Origin: Bacillota bacterium
GTDB lineage: Bacteria > Bacillota > Limnochordia > Limnochordales > ZCTH02-B6
Direction of reading: 5' to 3'
NCBI GenBank assembly: GCA_017578085.1
Contig: PKQR01000124.1
Location: forward strand, 1-6,757
DNA: 6,757 bases
A program made the translations under genes and the position numbers. Shown here in pieces: positions 6,378 through 6,757 of this stretch (its first letter is position 1; every line of letters begins with the position of its first letter). The notes under the pieces are model-generated. The model searched no databases and was not told where the DNA came from. It was given only the letters and a program-made list of their open reading frames with translations.

Positions 6378-6401
6378 GGCATTGCCGAGTCCGGCAGTGC
6401 C
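6378..6401. repeat. 9-bp inverted repeat between the two acyl-CoA ligase genes
   Basis: GGCATTGCC (6378-6386) and GGCAGTGCC (6393-6401) can form a 9-bp stem with one G-U wobble and a 6-nt loop (GAGTCC), in the 70-nt gap. No T-run follows, so it is not a standard terminator. It may be a weak terminator, or may set the ratio of the two ligases; translation of the second gene has its own good ribosome site. Confidence 0.5.
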
Positions 6402-6415
6402 TGAGCCTAGTTGCT

Positions 6416-6422
6416 GAGGTGA
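6416..6422 (+). promoter_or_regulatory. Ribosome binding site that sets the GTG start of the second ligase
   Basis: GAGGTGA lies 7 nt before the GTG at 6430-6432. It supports this start over the TTG two codons later (6436). Confidence 0.7.
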
Positions 6423-6429
6423 TAGCGTC

Positions 6430-6757
6430 GTGTCATTGGAGCAGCGCCCCTGGATCCGCTACTACCCGCCGGGAGTGCCGGCAACCCTGACGTACCCGGA
6501 AGAGTCCCTGGTGCAGCCCCTTATCCGCTCCGCCGCGGCCCATCCCAACCGGCCGGCGATGCTGTTTTTCGGCAAGCCGACCACCTACCGCGACCTGCTC
6601 GACCAAGTGCAGCGGGTCGCGGGGGCCCTCGCGGGCATGGGCGTGCGCAAGGGCGACCGGGTGGCCATCATGCTGCCCAACTGCCCCCAGTGCGTCATCG
6701 CCTACTACGCGGTGCTGTGGCTGGGCGCGGTGGTGGTGATGGTCAACCCGCTGTACA
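6430..6757 (+). CDS. Acyl-CoA ligase, FadD/LcfB type (COG0318-like), C-terminus cut by window edge
   Basis: One hundred and nine codons are visible. The protein begins MSLEQRPWIRYYPPGVPATL, the RPW-x-x-x-YP-x-GVP opening typical of bacterial FadD/LcfB long-chain fatty-acid ligases. It continues with FFGKPTTYRDLLDQVQRVAGAL, GVRKGDRVAIMLPNCPQ and GAVVVMVNPLY, the N-terminal AMP-binding domain. The P-loop and the catalytic lysine lie outside the window, so activity cannot be judged. It has a different opening from the first ligase, so the pair is not a simple recent tandem copy. It is co-directional with the first ligase, 70 nt downstream, and probably in the same operon. Start GTG, set by the ribosome site at 6416-6422. 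Confidence 0.93.
   Translation, partial: MSLEQRPWIRYYPPGVPATLTYPEESLVQPLIRSAAAHPNRPAMLFFGKPTTYRDLLDQVQRVAGALAGMGVRKGDRVAIMLPNCPQCVIAYYAVLWLGAVVVMVNPLY

Noticed and set aside
1..6757. CRISPR array, tRNA/rRNA, insertion sequence or phage signs
   Set aside because: I see no spaced direct repeats, no cloverleaf or rRNA sequence, no transposase, and no clear shift of base composition outside the short divergent control region.

Overview
The window reads as a piece of a fatty-acid (acyl-CoA) catabolism locus from a high-G+C bacterium. Strong purine-rich Shine-Dalgarno sites, GTG starts, heavy G/C codon use and the gene content (soluble ETF, a membrane Fe-S 'EMO/EtfD-type' oxidoreductase, a FadR-like TetR regulator, two acyl-CoA ligases) would suit a high-G+C, possibly thermophilic Firmicute-like lineage (Symbiobacterium/Thermaerobacter/Limnochorda type) or a Thermus-like one. 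This taxonomic guess is weak and rests on style, not on a search.

Layout: five CDSs and one partial CDS, in two divergent transcription units. On the minus strand, reading leftwards from about 4350: a TetR/FadR-type regulator (3566-4276), etfB (2890-3690), etfA (1910-2887), a 120-nt gap holding a 15-bp perfect hairpin, and a membrane Fe-S oxidoreductase (1-1789) whose C-terminal end lies outside the window. On the plus strand: a long-chain acyl-CoA synthetase of the FAA1/COG1022 type (4479-6359), a 70-nt gap with a hairpin, and the first 109 codons of a second, FadD-type acyl-CoA ligase (from 6430). The 202-nt divergent region 4277-4478 is the only AT-rich control region. It holds a good minus-strand promoter, a pseudopalindromic TetR-type operator at 4330-4345, and a hairpin that covers the ribosome binding site of the first ligase.

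How the genes fit together: the ligases activate fatty acids to acyl-CoA. Acyl-CoA dehydrogenases (not in the window) pass electrons to EtfAB, and the membrane Fe-S/heme-b type protein probably passes them on to (mena)quinone. The TetR protein probably senses acyl-CoA and represses its own operon, which includes the electron-transfer genes. This combination is known (EMO/EtfD systems of syntrophs, Geobacter and mycobacteria), so I do not see a wholly new system. The most unusual details are a Leu in EtfA where the family has a near-invariant flavin-tuning Arg, a 125-nt out-of-frame overlap of the regulator gene with etfB, and an operator that fits the consensus I recall for Thermus PfmR.
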